64,000 bases of DNA, taken from the NCBI RefSeq assembly GCF_902498915.1, contig NZ_CABVLQ010000001.1; one strand, given 5' to 3'. Source of the DNA: Escherichia ruysiae (GTDB lineage: Bacteria; Pseudomonadota; Gammaproteobacteria; Enterobacterales; Enterobacteriaceae). Shown piece by piece: positions 55,132 through 64,000 of the stretch. Each line of letters starts with the position of its first letter. The first letter of the stretch is position 1. Both the position numbers and the translations under genes were made by a program. The notes beneath the pieces are model-generated. The model was not told the origin of the DNA. It was given only the letters and a program-made list of their open reading frames with translations, and searched no databases.

Positions 55132-55791
55132 ATGAAGAAACGTGTTTATCTTATTGCTGCCGTCGTGAGCGGCGCTCTGGCGGTATCTGGCTGTACAACT
55201 AACCCTTACACCGGCGAACGTGAAGCAGGCAAATCTGCTATCGGCGCAGGTCTGGGCTCTCTCGTTGGCGCGGGTATTGGCGCGCTCTCTTCTTCGAAGA
55301 AAGATCGCGGTAAAGGCGCGCTGATTGGCGCAGCAGCAGGCGCGGCACTGGGCGGTGGCGTTGGTTATTATATGGATGTACAGGAAGCGAAGCTGCGTGA
55401 CAAAATGCGCGGCACCGGCGTTAGCGTAACCCGCAGCGGGGACAACATTATCCTTAACATGCCGAACAATGTGACCTTTGACAGCAGCAGCGCGACCCTT
55501 AAACCGGCCGGTGCTAACACGCTGACTGGCGTGGCAATGGTGCTGAAAGAGTACCCAAAAACGGCAGTTAACGTGATTGGTTATACCGACAGCACGGGTG
55601 GTCACGACCTGAACATGCGTCTCTCCCAGCAGCGTGCGGATTCCGTTGCCAGCGCGTTGATCACCCAAGGTGTGGACGCCAGCCGCATCCGTACTCAGGG
55701 TCTTGGCCCGGCTAATCCGATCGCCAGCAACAGCACCGCTGAAGGTAAGGCGCAAAACCGCCGTGTAGAAATCACTTTAAGCCCGCTCTAA
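55132..55791 (+). CDS. yiaD: OmpA-like outer-membrane lipoprotein YiaD
   Basis: The product has 219 residues. The lipoprotein signal ends at VSGC (Cys21). A glycine-zipper segment (SAIGAGLGSLVGAGIGALSS and ALIGAAAGAALGGGVGYY, about 38-83) is followed by an OmpA peptidoglycan-binding domain (about 105-215) with the VTFDSSSATLKPAG and GYTDSTGGHDLNMRLSQQRA motifs. It is known as a multicopy suppressor of a bamD defect. The frame also stays open on the opposite strand, which is ignored. Confidence 0.95.
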   Translation: MKKRVYLIAAVVSGALAVSGCTTNPYTGEREAGKSAIGAGLGSLVGAGIGALSSSKKDRGKGALIGAAAGAALGGGVGYYMDVQEAKLRDKMRGTGVSVTRSGDNIILNMPNNVTFDSSSATLKPAGANTLTGVAMVLKEYPKTAVNVIGYTDSTGGHDLNMRLSQQRADSVASALITQGVDASRIRTQGLGPANPIASNSTAEGKAQNRRVEITLSPL

Positions 55792-55799
55792 TCCCTTTC

Positions 55800-55829
55800 A
55801 TGCCGGGTGATGCAGAAATCACCTGGCAT
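55800..55829 (+). terminator. Terminator of yiaD
   Basis: ATGCCGGGTGAT and ATCACCTGGCAT form a 12-bp stem with one G-T mismatch and a 6-nt loop, followed by TCTTCAGTTTT. Confidence 0.75.
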
Positions 55830-55894
55830 TCTTCAGTTTTCCTTCATCATATTTCAGGCTAAGGTGATCGCCTTATCAGTGAATGGAGAGAAGA

Positions 55895-56869
55895 ATGAAG
55901 CCGTCCGTTATCCTCTACAAAGCCTTACCTGATGATCTACTGCAACGCCTGCAAGAGCATTTCACCGTTCACCAGGTAGCAGACCTCAATCCACAAACCA
56001 TTGAACAAAACGCGGCGATTTTTGCCGAAGCTGAAGGTTTACTGGGTTCAAACGAGAATGTTGATGCCGCATTACTGGAAAAAATGCCAAAACTGCGTGC
56101 CACTTCAACTGTCTCCGTCGGCTATGACAATTTCGACGTCGATGCGCTTAACGCTCGAAAAATCCTGCTGATGCATACGCCAACCGTGTTAACGGAAACC
56201 GTCGCCGATACGCTGATGGCGCTGGTGCTGTGTACAGCGCGTCGGATTGTGGAAGTGGCGGAACGCGTAAAAGCTGGCGAATGGACCGCCAATATCGGCC
56301 CGGACTGGTACGGCGTTGACGTTCACCATAAAACACTGGGCATTGTCGGGATGGGACGGATCGGCATGGCCCTGGCACAGCGCGCGCACTTTGGCTTCAA
56401 TATGCCAATTCTCTATAACGCGCGCCGCCACCATAAAGAAGCAGAGGAACGCTTTAACGCCCGCTACTGCGATCTGGATACGCTGTTACAAGAATCAGAT
56501 TTCGTTTGCCTGATCCTGCCGCTAACTGAAGAAACTCATCACCTGTTTGGCGCAGAACAATTCGCCAAAATGAAATCCTCCGCCATTTTCATTAATGCAG
56601 GGCGTGGGCCGGTAGTTGACGAAAATGCACTGATTGCGGCGTTGCAGAAAGGGGAAATTCACGCCGCTGGTCTGGATGTCTTCGAACAAGAGCCATTGCC
56701 AGTAGATTCGCCGTTGCTCTCAATGACAAATGTCGTTGCAGTACCACATATTGGTTCAGCCACCCATGAGACGCGTTATGGCATGGCTGCCTGTGCCGTG
56801 GATAATTTGATTAATGCGTTGCAGGGGAAGGTTGAGAAGAACTGTGTGAATCCGCACGTCGCGGACTAA
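55895..56869 (+). CDS. ghrB: Glyoxylate/hydroxypyruvate reductase B, GhrB
   Basis: ATG at 55895 (324 residues) is preceded by GGAGAGAAGA. It is a D-2-hydroxyacid dehydrogenase; the nucleotide-binding GMGRIGMALA motif lies near residue 154. The catalytic Arg is in NAGRGPVVDE, followed by Glu in the LDVFEQEPLP region and His in PHIGSATHETR. It reduces glyoxylate, hydroxypyruvate and 2-ketogluconate with NADPH. The gene stands alone, with a strong terminator. Confidence 0.96.
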   Translation: MKPSVILYKALPDDLLQRLQEHFTVHQVADLNPQTIEQNAAIFAEAEGLLGSNENVDAALLEKMPKLRATSTVSVGYDNFDVDALNARKILLMHTPTVLTETVADTLMALVLCTARRIVEVAERVKAGEWTANIGPDWYGVDVHHKTLGIVGMGRIGMALAQRAHFGFNMPILYNARRHHKEAEERFNARYCDLDTLLQESDFVCLILPLTEETHHLFGAEQFAKMKSSAIFINAGRGPVVDENALIAALQKGEIHAAGLDVFEQEPLPVDSPLLSMTNVVAVPHIGSATHETRYGMAACAVDNLINALQGKVEKNCVNPHVAD

Positions 56870-56884
56870 GCCGCGACTGCGTGG

Positions 56885-56913
56885 AGAAAAGCCCGATAAC
56901 CGTTCGGGCTTTT
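56885..56913. terminator. Terminator between ghrB and yiaF
   Basis: AAAAGCCCGA and TCGGGCTTTT with a short loop lie between convergent stop codons; the T-run suits ghrB and the A-run serves yiaF. Confidence 0.88.
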
Positions 56914-56918
56914 ACTCT

Positions 56919-57629
56919 TTATTGGGTTGCAGTGACTGCCGTGGTCCAGGCCTGATTAAACGCCTGATGCTGTGCCGGTAATGGCGCAATCAGTTTGTTA
57001 TATTCACTCGCCTGCTGTGAAGTCGGGAACTGGATGCCATTCGCGACAAAGCTCACCTGAGTACCTTGTTGAGCGATGTAGTCCCCCACCATCACCAGTT
57101 GCTGCGTGAACGTTTGAGCCGCCGGAATCAGCGGTTGCAACGCATCAGCTGGGGTCGTCACTACTTTAGTGAATGCCTGATCAAAGACCGGTTTCAGGTC
57201 ATCGGTCTGTTTTAGCGCAGAGTGCGCAGCATCGGCCTGCAACTTCGCATTTTGCAATTGTTGCGCCAGTACGCCAAGAGATCCGTTCATTTCACGCAGT
57301 GGACCACTTTGCGTGACGTAATCCTGTGGTACGCGAATCGCGTTAACGCTGTCTACAACCGGACGCAGACCGGAATCCATCGCCTGATTAACCTGTTGGG
57401 AATAGCCATACAGGATCGCGTAATCAGAGACAAAAGGACCAAACTGTTTTTTCTGATCGGCAGTCAGGGTTGGTAGACGTTCACCGCTACGCATCACTGT
57501 ATTCTGCAGGAAGTCGATAAACGCTTTACGCTGATCGCCTTCTTTATCAAAACACCCACTCAGGCTAACTACCATTAATAACGCCGCAAGAGGCGCAAAC
57601 CAGCGAGAGCAGGACTTTCCTGTCGCCAT
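56919..57629 (-). CDS. yiaF: DUF3053 lipoprotein YiaF
   Basis: ATG at 57629 gives 236 residues; the upstream in-frame start at 57671 is rejected because it would bury the signal. The lipobox LSGC is at Cys26. The mature protein is mainly helical with glutamine-rich stretches and matches the YiaF/DUF3053 family of unknown function. It is convergent with ghrB. Confidence 0.9.
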   Translation of the reverse strand: MATGKSCSRWFAPLAALLMVVSLSGCFDKEGDQRKAFIDFLQNTVMRSGERLPTLTADQKKQFGPFVSDYAILYGYSQQVNQAMDSGLRPVVDSVNAIRVPQDYVTQSGPLREMNGSLGVLAQQLQNAKLQADAAHSALKQTDDLKPVFDQAFTKVVTTPADALQPLIPAAQTFTQQLVMVGDYIAQQGTQVSFVANGIQFPTSQQASEYNKLIAPLPAQHQAFNQAWTTAVTATQ

Positions 57630-58061
57630 TTTCTTACTCCTTTCACCCAAAAAAAGCGCACAACGACACACGCGTGTCTGACGCTGACAAGGATAGTCCA
57701 GGACAGGCTTACAGGATACCCTTTATGCATAATCTTCCTGGGAAAATGATGTAGAAAATGAAGAAGAGTTAATTTGTTGTTTTATTGTTAAAAACAGACA
57801 TTGCTATTGCGTTTTTGTGGTCAGCTCATCCCTTCTCTTGGTAGGCCAAATTTTCGGAATCTTTACAATCCCAGGACGCTGAGAAATATTTCGGCATTAA
57901 TCATATCGTTAGACGACTATAAGTCACGGCAACTTAGTAGCTGAATCGAATCATACTTAAATCACTCACGGGTTTCTCCCCGCTGTGTCTGCTTTTCCCG
58001 ACTATTCTTAATGAGCTTCGATGAAATTCACGATCCCGCAGTGTGATTTGAGGAGTTTTCA
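57630..58061. other. Divergent intergenic region yiaF / yiaG
   Basis: These 432 bp carry the divergent promoters and leaders. I saw no gene, REP sequence or recognised operator. Confidence 0.5.
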
Positions 58062-58352
58062 ATGGAATATAAAGATCCAATGCATGAGCTGTTGAGTAGC
58101 CTGGAACAAATTGTTTTTAAAGATGAAACGCAAAAGATTACCCTGACGCACAGAACAACGCCTTGTACCGAAATCGAGCAATTACGTAAAGGGACAGGGT
58201 TAAAAATTGATGATTTCGCCCGGGTTTTGGGCGTATCAGTAGCCATGGTGAAAGAATGGGAGTCCAGACGCGTAAAGCCTTCCAGTGCCGAACTAAAATT
58301 GATGCGCCTGATCCAGGCCAACCCAGCATTAAGTAAACAGTTGATGGAATAG
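58062..58352 (+). CDS. yiaG: XRE-family HTH protein YiaG
   Basis: This 96-residue protein has a C-terminal helix-turn-helix (IEQLRKGTGLKIDDFARVLG, VAMVKEWESRRVKPSSAELKLM), similar to antitoxins of the HigA/MqsA type. There is no adjacent toxin gene. YiaG is known as a stress-induced DNA-binding protein of uncertain target. GGAG precedes the ATG. Confidence 0.92.
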   Translation: MEYKDPMHELLSSLEQIVFKDETQKITLTHRTTPCTEIEQLRKGTGLKIDDFARVLGVSVAMVKEWESRRVKPSSAELKLMRLIQANPALSKQLME

Positions 58353-58377
58353 ACTTTTATCCACTGTATTGATGTTT

Positions 58378-58402
58378 ACGGTCCTGATGACAGGACCGTT
58401 TT
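58378..58402 (+). terminator. Terminator of yiaG
   Basis: ACGGTCCTG-ATGA-CAGGACCGT is a perfect 9-bp stem with a TTTT tail. Confidence 0.9.
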
Positions 58403-58436
58403 CCGACCAATTAATCATAAATATGGAAAATAATTG

Positions 58437-58632
58437 TTGCATCACCATTCAATGCGTGGCTTAATGCACATCAACGGTTTGACGTACAGACCATTAAAGC
58501 AGTGTAGTAAGGCAAGTCCCTTCAAGAGTTATCGTTGATACCCCTCGTAGTGCACATTCCTTTAACGCTTCAAAATCTGTAAAGCACGCCATATCGCCGA
58601 AAGGCACACTTAATTATTAAAGGTAATACACT
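58437..58632 (+). promoter_or_regulatory. cspA promoter and long cold-shock leader
   Basis: A -35-like TTGCAT (58437-58442) and a TTAATG region precede the expected transcript start at 58474. From there to the ATG is exactly 159 nt, the known length of the cspA 5' UTR. The cold-box sequence TGACGTACAGA is at 58480-58490. The leader is known to refold on cold shock and promote cspA translation. Confidence 0.93.
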
Positions 58633-58845
58633 ATGTCCGGTAAAATGACTGGTATCGTAAAATGGTTCAACGCTGACAAAGGCTTCGGCTTCATCACTCC
58701 TGACGATGGCTCTAAAGACGTGTTCGTACACTTCTCTGCTATCCAGAACGATGGTTACAAATCTCTGGACGAAGGTCAGAAAGTGTCCTTCACCATCGAA
58801 AGCGGCGCTAAAGGCCCGGCAGCTGGTAACGTAACCAGCCTGTAA
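58633..58845 (+). CDS. cspA: Major cold shock protein CspA
   Basis: This is a 70-residue cold-shock domain protein with RNP1 KGFGFIT and RNP2 VFVHFSAI. It acts as an RNA chaperone and transcription antiterminator after temperature downshift. The single-domain gene has a 159-nt leader and its own terminator. Confidence 0.99.
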
Positions 58846-58871
58846 TCTCTGCTTAAAAGCACAGAATCTAA

Positions 58872-58900
58872 GATCCCTGCCAATTGGCGGGGATTTTTTT
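58872..58900 (+). terminator. Terminator of cspA
   Basis: ATCCCTGCC-AATT-GGCGGGGAT forms a strong stem followed by seven T residues. Confidence 0.93.
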
Positions 58901-59033
58901 ATTTGTTATTTCAGGAAATAAATAATCGATCGCGTAATACAATCTATTATTATTTTTATAAAGAATAAATTTGGGTGCAATGAGAATGCGCAACGCCGTA
59001 AGAAAGGCGGGAATAATTTCCCGCCAAAGACTC

Positions 59034-59186
59034 TTACTCTTTCAAATTGCAGGCTAAAAATGCCGCCAGCTCATAGCTTCCCTGTTTAATATGCAATTCA
59101 CACAGTGAATCTCTTATCATCCAAGTGAAAAATAAAAGCGTGAAACAAATCACTATTAAAGAAAGCAATCTATATTTCTGCGGCAT
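59034..59186 (-). CDS. hokA: Type I toxin HokA
   Basis: This is a 50-residue Hok-family peptide beginning MPQKYRLLSLIVICFTLLFF, with one membrane helix and a short periplasmic end containing the family Cys residues (SLCELHI, AFLACNL). When released from antisense control it depolarises the inner membrane. The same frame extends upstream to 59246 as mokA. In K-12 an IS150 copy lies next to hokA; none is present here. Confidence 0.92.
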   Translation of the reverse strand: MPQKYRLLSLIVICFTLLFFTWMIRDSLCELHIKQGSYELAAFLACNLKE

Positions 59187-59246
59187 TCCCAGCCTCCTGT
59201 GTTGATTTCCAACGAGTAAGAGGCTAACCTTATGGTGTTCAGGCAT
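59034..59246 (-). CDS. mokA: MokA, upstream in-frame overlapping ORF of hokA
   Basis: The reading frame starts at ATG 59246 and includes hokA in phase (70 residues). In hok/sok systems translation of mok is coupled to hok and is the step blocked by the antisense RNA. The overlap, length and start context match that scheme. Confidence 0.75.
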   Translation of the reverse strand: MPEHHKVSLLLVGNQHRRLGMPQKYRLLSLIVICFTLLFFTWMIRDSLCELHIKQGSYELAAFLACNLKE

Positions 59247-59290
59247 AGGGCAGCCTCACTTTGATTTATAGTCAGGTGGGGCTTTTCTCT
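59227..59290 (+). ncRNA. sokA: SokA antisense RNA (approximate ends)
   Basis: The plus strand from about 59227 spans the mokA start and ends in a hairpin-like GCCTCACTTTGATTTATAGT-to-GGTGGGGC segment with TTTT, resembling Sok terminators. Ends are estimated from the family layout. Confidence 0.5.
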
Positions 59291-59463
59291 GTCTGCCTTT
59301 TGGTAAATACCTGAGACAAACAGTCTCAAGCACCCAGACTTATTTTAGCGTAATAACCTCTTTTCCTCTCCTTAATAAATTCCGAAAAAAATATCATAAA
59401 ATTAATATATGAGATGATTTTTATTCAGCAGAAGATTATTAAAGGTAGCTGTATTATTTAGTG
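59291..59463. other. Leader region between sokA and the glyS terminator
   Basis: About 170 bp that would hold the hok mRNA promoter and 5' leader. It contains no coding sequence that I can support. Confidence 0.45.
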
Positions 59464-59494
59464 AAAAAAAAGTCTGCCATCTGGCAGACTTTTT
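59464..59494 (-). terminator. Terminator of glyQS
   Basis: AAAGTCTGCC-ATCT-GGCAGACTTT with long A and T runs forms a strong hairpin just after the glyS stop. Confidence 0.93.
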
Positions 59495-59507
59495 AATAAA
59501 GGAGTTA

Positions 59508-61577
59508 TTACTGCAGTAAAGAAATATCCGCTACACGCAGGAATAATTCGCGCAGTTTTTCCAGCATGGTCAGACGGTTGATACGTAGTTCTTTGTCATC
59601 GACCATTACCATCACTTTATCGAAGAAGGCATCAACCGGTTCACGCAACTCAGCCAGTTCGACCAGCGCATCCTGATAACGACCTTCTGCGAAGTACGGC
59701 TCCAGCTTGTCGCGCAATACAACTACCTGCATCGCCAGTTTAATTTCTTCCGGCTCTTTCAGGGTGGAGGCATTCACGCGATCGCTCAGCACTTCGTCTG
59801 ATTTCGCCAGAATGTTAGATACACGCTTGTTCGCCGCCGCCAGTGCTGCCGCTGCTTCCAGGGTACGGAAGTGCGATACCGCCTTCATGCGGGCATCAAA
59901 ATCTGCCGGACGAGTCGGACGACGCGCCAGTACCGCCTGGATGGTGTCGACGGTGTAACCTTCGTCCTGATACCAGGCGCGGAAGCGACCGAGCATAAAG
60001 TCGATAACGTCATCCACCACATTGGCGTTAGTCAGCTTATCACCGTACAAGCGCACAGCTTCTTCGGTCAGCGTTTGCAGATCAAGATTGAGGTTCTTCT
60101 CAACGATAATACGCAGCACGCCCAGCGCCGCACGACGCAGCGCAAACGGGTCTTTATCACCTTTCGGATGCTGACCAATACCGAAGATGCCCGCCAGGGT
60201 ATCCATCTTGTCAGCAATCGCCAGCGCACAGGCTACCGGGTTAGACGGCAGGGAATCACCGGCAAAGCGCGGTTGATACTGCTCGTTCAGCGCCACCGCG
60301 ACATCTTCCGCTTCACCATCATGACGCGCGTAGTGCATACCCATAACGCCCTGGGTGTCGGTGAACTCAAAGACCATGTTGGTCATCAGGTCACACTTGG
60401 ACAGCAGCCCAGCACGAGTTGCGTGGTTAACGTCAGCGCCAATCTGTTCAGCGATCCAGCCAGCCAGAGCCTGAATGCGGTCAGTTTTATCGCGCAGCGT
60501 CCCCAGCTGTTGCTGGAACAGCACGGTTTGCAGGCGCGGCAGGTTATCTTCAAGACGTTTTTTACGGTCGGTGTTGAAGAAGAACTCGGCATCAGCCAGA
60601 CGTGGACGAACGACTTTCTCGTTACCAGAGATAATTTGCTGCGGATCTTTCGACTCAATGTTGGCAACGAAGATAAAGTTCGGCAGCAGTTTGCCGTCGT
60701 TCGCATACACCGGGAAGTATTTCTGGTCACCTTTCATGGTATAAACCAGTGCTTCAGACGGCACAGCGAGGAATTTCTCTTCGAATTTCGCGGTCAGAAC
60801 AACCGGCCATTCAACCAGCGAAGCCACTTCTTCCAGAAGGCTTTCGCTTAAGTCAGCATTACCACCAATCTTACGCGCCGCTTCTTCAGCATCGACTTTA
60901 ATCTTCGCCTTACGCTCTTCGTAATCGGCGATGACTTTACCGCGCTCACGCAGAATTTCCGGATACTGATCGGCATTGTCGATGGTAATTTCCGGCTCAC
61001 CCATAAAGCGATGTCCACGAATTACGCGATCGGACTGAATACCCAGAATGGTTGCCGGAATGACTTTATCGCCCAGCAGCAAAGTTACGGTGTGCACCGG
61101 ACGCACGAAGTGCACGTCAGACGCGCCCCAGCGCATCAGTTTCGGGATCGGTAGTTTCGCCAGCGAAGTGGCTACCATGTTCGGAACAAGTGCCTCGGTG
61201 CTTTCGCCCTTCACATGAGCGCGATACAGTAGCCATTCGCCTTTGTCAGTAGTCAGACGCTCGGCCTGGTCAACGGAGATCCCGCAACCACGCGCCCAGC
61301 CTTCTGCTGCTTTACTCGGTTTGCCTTCGGCGTCGAAAGCCTGGGCAATCGCCGGGCCGCGTTTTTCGATTTCACGGTCAGGCTGGGCTTCCGCCAGGTT
61401 AGCCACTTTCAGCGCCAGACGACGCGGAGCCGCAAACCATTGAACGGTGCCGTGTGCGAGGCCAGCGTTATCCAGCTCCGCAGTAAAGTTCGCAGCAAAG
61501 GACTCAGCCAGGCTGCGCAGTGCTTTTGGTGGCAGCTCTTCAGTGCCGATTTCCACCAGAAAAGTTTTCTCAGACAT
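59508..61577 (-). CDS. glyS: Glycyl-tRNA synthetase beta subunit GlyS
   Basis: The product is the 689-residue beta subunit of the bacterial alpha2-beta2 enzyme. The N-terminus MSEKTFLVEIGTEELPPKAL is the family signature. An HD-like region (CDLMTNMVFEFTDTQGVMGMHYARHDGE) and a C-terminal DALR anticodon-binding domain follow. It charges tRNA-Gly with GlyQ. It starts 9 bp after the glyQ stop in a two-gene operon. Essential and intact. Confidence 0.98.
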   Translation of the reverse strand: MSEKTFLVEIGTEELPPKALRSLAESFAANFTAELDNAGLAHGTVQWFAAPRRLALKVANLAEAQPDREIEKRGPAIAQAFDAEGKPSKAAEGWARGCGISVDQAERLTTDKGEWLLYRAHVKGESTEALVPNMVATSLAKLPIPKLMRWGASDVHFVRPVHTVTLLLGDKVIPATILGIQSDRVIRGHRFMGEPEITIDNADQYPEILRERGKVIADYEERKAKIKVDAEEAARKIGGNADLSESLLEEVASLVEWPVVLTAKFEEKFLAVPSEALVYTMKGDQKYFPVYANDGKLLPNFIFVANIESKDPQQIISGNEKVVRPRLADAEFFFNTDRKKRLEDNLPRLQTVLFQQQLGTLRDKTDRIQALAGWIAEQIGADVNHATRAGLLSKCDLMTNMVFEFTDTQGVMGMHYARHDGEAEDVAVALNEQYQPRFAGDSLPSNPVACALAIADKMDTLAGIFGIGQHPKGDKDPFALRRAALGVLRIIVEKNLNLDLQTLTEEAVRLYGDKLTNANVVDDVIDFMLGRFRAWYQDEGYTVDTIQAVLARRPTRPADFDARMKAVSHFRTLEAAAALAAANKRVSNILAKSDEVLSDRVNASTLKEPEEIKLAMQVVVLRDKLEPYFAEGRYQDALVELAELREPVDAFFDKVMVMVDDKELRINRLTMLEKLRELFLRVADISLLQ

Positions 61578-61586
61578 AGCCGCCTC

Positions 61587-62498
61587 TTACTTATCTTTGT
61601 TGCACATCGGGAAGCCGAGGGCTTCACGGGAAGCGTAGTATGCTTCTGCCACTGCTTTGGTCAGGGTGCGAATGCGCAAAATATAACGCTGACGCTCAGT
61701 GACGGAGATGGCTTTACGCGCATCCAGCAGGTTGAAGCTGTGGGCGGCTTTCAGAATACGCTCGTAGGCAGGCAGCGGCAGCGGATTTTCCAGCGCCAGC
61801 AGCTGCTGCGCTTCTTTCTCGTACTGCTCGAAGCAGGTGAACAGGAAGTCCACGTCCGCGTATTCGAAGTTATAAGTGGACTGCTCCACTTCGTTCTGAT
61901 GGAACACGTCGCCATAAGTGGTTTTACCCAGCGGGCCGTCGCTCCAGACCAGGTCGTAAACGCTGTCTACGCCCTGAATGTACATCGCCAGACGTTCCAG
62001 ACCATAGGTGATCTCGCCGGTAACCGGTTTACACTCCAGACCACCAACCTGCTGGAAGTAAGTGAACTGCGTCACTTCCATGCCGTTCAGCCACACTTCC
62101 CAGCCCAGCCCCCAGGCACCCAGCGTCGGGTTTTCCCAGTTATCTTCCACGAAACGAATATCGTGGATAGTCGGGTCCATGCCCAGCTCTTTCAGAGAAC
62201 CGAGGTACAGCTCCTGGATATTGTCCGGCGATGGCTTAATCACCACCTGGAACTGATAGTAATGCTGTAAGCGGTTGGGGTTTTCGCCGTAGCGACCATC
62301 GGTCGGGCGACGAGAAGGCTGGACATAAGCAGCCGCCATCGGTTCTGGCCCCAGCGCGCGCAGACAGGTCATTGGGTGAGAGGTTCCCGCGCCGACTTCC
62401 ATGTCCAATGGTTGAACAATGGTGCAGCCCTGGCGAGCCCAGTAATCCTGTAAGGTCAGGATCAAGCCCTGGAAGGTCCTGGTATCAAACTTTTGCAT
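61587..62498 (-). CDS. glyQ: Glycyl-tRNA synthetase alpha subunit GlyQ
   Basis: The product is the 303-residue catalytic alpha subunit. Class II motif 2 and neighbouring sequence are visible ([38 protein letters not shown], about 35-73). It activates glycine and forms glycyl-tRNA with GlyS. First gene of glyQS. Confidence 0.98.
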
Positions 62499-62592
62499 AT
62501 TATTTCGTGCTGGATACGTGTGGATTTAAAGGAAGGGATCAGTATACCCGCTGGATGGAAGATATACAGTACGAAACGGGAAAAAGCAGGGC

Positions 62593-62892
62593 TTAACGCA
62601 TGGAAAGATGCAAAAAATGGCCATCCGCGTCAAAAGAACAGACAAAGTGCTCTTTCCGAAAGGTATAGCCGCGCATTTCGTAACTCCCCTGGAACTGTTC
62701 AAATGCGGTGACGTCGATTTTTTGCTCGCCGGTGTTATAACGTTTTGCTGCCTGATCCTTGCATAAGGCTTCCATATTCAACGAACGCAGCGGATCAACT
62801 TTTACCCGTTGTGCTTTCTGTACGGGTGGCGTTGTTGAGCATCCTACTAACACCATAAGCGCCATTACCGGAAAGAAAGAGTTCATCATCAT
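62593..62892 (-). CDS. ysaB: Lipoprotein YsaB
   Basis: This 99-residue protein has a lipobox LVGC (Cys18) after a short hydrophobic signal, followed by a small soluble domain with one Cys pair (EALCKDQ, FVCSFD). It matches YsaB, of unknown function. Minus strand, divergent from wecH. Confidence 0.88.
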   Translation of the reverse strand: MMMNSFFPVMALMVLVGCSTTPPVQKAQRVKVDPLRSLNMEALCKDQAAKRYNTGEQKIDVTAFEQFQGSYEMRGYTFRKEHFVCSFDADGHFLHLSMR

Positions 62893-63066
62893 TAAATTAC
62901 CGTCTGGTTTGCAGGTGAGTCTTATTATTTATATCGGTATAGTGGCTGATATCTTACGAATTTCCTCAAGCCTCTATAAGCTGTAGTGATAAAACTCAGA
63001 TTATTCCAGTGCACCAACCGAATGATTTATCAGTCAGACTTTTTTTAACCAGATACAGAGACACAG

Positions 63067-64000
63067 ATGCAGCCCAAAATTTACTGGATTGATAACCTGC
63101 GAGGGATAGCGTGTTTAATGGTGGTGATGATTCACACCACTACCTGGTATGTGACCAATGCCCATAGTGTTAGCCCCATCACCTGGGATATCGCGAATAT
63201 TCTAAATTCTGCCTCTCGTGTCAGCGTACCGCTATTTTTCATGATTTCCGGCTATCTCTTTTTTGGCGAACGCAGCGCCCAGCTGCGCCATTTCTTACGT
63301 ATCGGCTTATGCCTGCTGTTTTATAGCACTGTCGCACTGCTCTACATTGCACTGTTTACTTCCATCAATGTGGAGATATCGATGAAAAACCTGCTACAAA
63401 AGCCGGTGTTTTATCATTTATGGTTTTTCTTCGCGATTGCGGTGATTTATCTGGTTTCGCCGCTGATTCAGGTAAAGCACGTCGGCGGTAAAATGTTGTT
63501 GGTGCTAATGGTGGTGATTGGCATCATCGCCAACCCAAACACAGTGCCACAGAAGATCGACGGTTTTGAATGGCTACCAATTAACTTATATATCAATGGC
63601 GATACTTTTTACTACATCCTGTATGGCATGTTGGGCCGCGCCATTGGGATGATGGACACGCAACACAAGCCACTGTCGTGGATGAGCGCCGCACTGTTTA
63701 TCGCCGGGGTATTTATTATATCTCGTGGGACATTATATGAATTACAGTGGCGCGGAAACTTTGCTGATACCTGGTATCTTTACTGTGGTCCGATGGTTTT
63801 TATCTGCGCAATTGCGTTACTGACTCTGGTAAAAAATACACTGGATACGCGTACTGTTAGCGGGCTTGGACTGATATCCCGTCATTCTCTGGGTATATAC
63901 GGGTTCCACGCGTTGATTATCCATGCGCTGCGCACCAGTGGTATTGAGCTTAAAAGCTGGCCAATACTGGATATTATTTGGATCTTTTGCGCGACGCTGG
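63067..64000 (+). CDS. wecH: O-acetyltransferase WecH (YiaH), partial at the right edge
   Basis: ATG at 63067 opens a frame with no stop to the window end (311 codons of about 331). It begins MQPKIYWIDNLRGIACLMVV with the acyltransferase-3 active-site His in VMIHTTTW, and is a polytopic membrane protein of about ten helices. WecH O-acetylates GlcNAc residues of enterobacterial common antigen. Only the last ~20 residues are missing. Confidence 0.95.
   Translation, partial: MQPKIYWIDNLRGIACLMVVMIHTTTWYVTNAHSVSPITWDIANILNSASRVSVPLFFMISGYLFFGERSAQLRHFLRIGLCLLFYSTVALLYIALFTSINVEISMKNLLQKPVFYHLWFFFAIAVIYLVSPLIQVKHVGGKMLLVLMVVIGIIANPNTVPQKIDGFEWLPINLYINGDTFYYILYGMLGRAIGMMDTQHKPLSWMSAALFIAGVFIISRGTLYELQWRGNFADTWYLYCGPMVFICAIALLTLVKNTLDTRTVSGLGLISRHSLGIYGFHALIIHALRTSGIELKSWPILDIIWIFCATL

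Noticed and set aside
55126..55755. 209-codon minus-strand open frame opposite yiaD
   Set aside because: yiaD has a lipobox and an OmpA domain on the plus strand; the reverse frame has no recognisable features.

Overview
The window is a chromosomal segment of Escherichia coli or a very close Escherichia relative. Gene order and protein sequences follow the E. coli backbone from ccp/treF through the bcs cellulose locus, dppABCDF, proK, eptB, tag, bisC, ghrB, cspA and glyQS to wecH. The recognised proteins look near-identical to their K-12 counterparts, judged from memory only. The accessory content differs from K-12: a complete long-polar-type fimbrial operon lies between eptB and yhjX, the ldr/rdl toxin-antitoxin repeat is present in three tandem copies, no IS150 follows hokA, and bcsQ lacks the K-12 nonsense codon.

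Layout. 1-12.2 kb: ccp (partial, with an FNR-type site upstream), treF, yhjB, rcdB (yhjC), yhjD, yhjE, a 60-bp tandem repeat array, yhjG, pdeH with a flagellar sigma-28 promoter, kdgK, and a nonsense-interrupted lipoprotein-like gene. 12.3-17.5 kb: yhjJ, dctA, pdeK. 17.5-31.8 kb: the cellulose locus, with bcsR-Q-A-B-Z-C on the minus strand and bcsE-F-G on the plus strand. 31.8-33.1 kb: three LDR units. 33.4-41.5 kb: yhjV, dppFDCBA, and proK with a downstream partial duplication of its 3' end. 41.6-51.5 kb: eptB, lpfEDCBA, yhjX with a YpdB-type site, yhjY. 51.7-64 kb: tag-yiaC, bisC, yiaD, ghrB, yiaF, yiaG, cspA, mokA/hokA, glyS-glyQ, ysaB, wecH (partial).

Function. Much of the first half concerns cyclic-di-GMP and the cell surface: two EAL phosphodiesterases (PdeH, PdeK), a csgD-type LysR regulator (RcdB), cellulose synthase with its c-di-GMP sensors (BcsA PilZ, BcsE GIL) and the BcsG phosphoethanolamine transferase. 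The clearest anomaly is in bcsA. A perfect 23-bp tandem duplication (25214-25259) shifts the frame after residue 633, leaving a 641-residue protein that lacks the PilZ domain and last membrane segments, while every other bcs gene reads intact. Removing one copy restores an 872-residue BcsA exactly, so the lesion looks recent and potentially reversible. I found no CRISPR array, prophage, insertion sequence or clearly new multi-gene system. The findings are local: the bcsA duplication, the 60-bp array, the triple LDR array, the interrupted lipoprotein gene and the tRNA-derived repeat.
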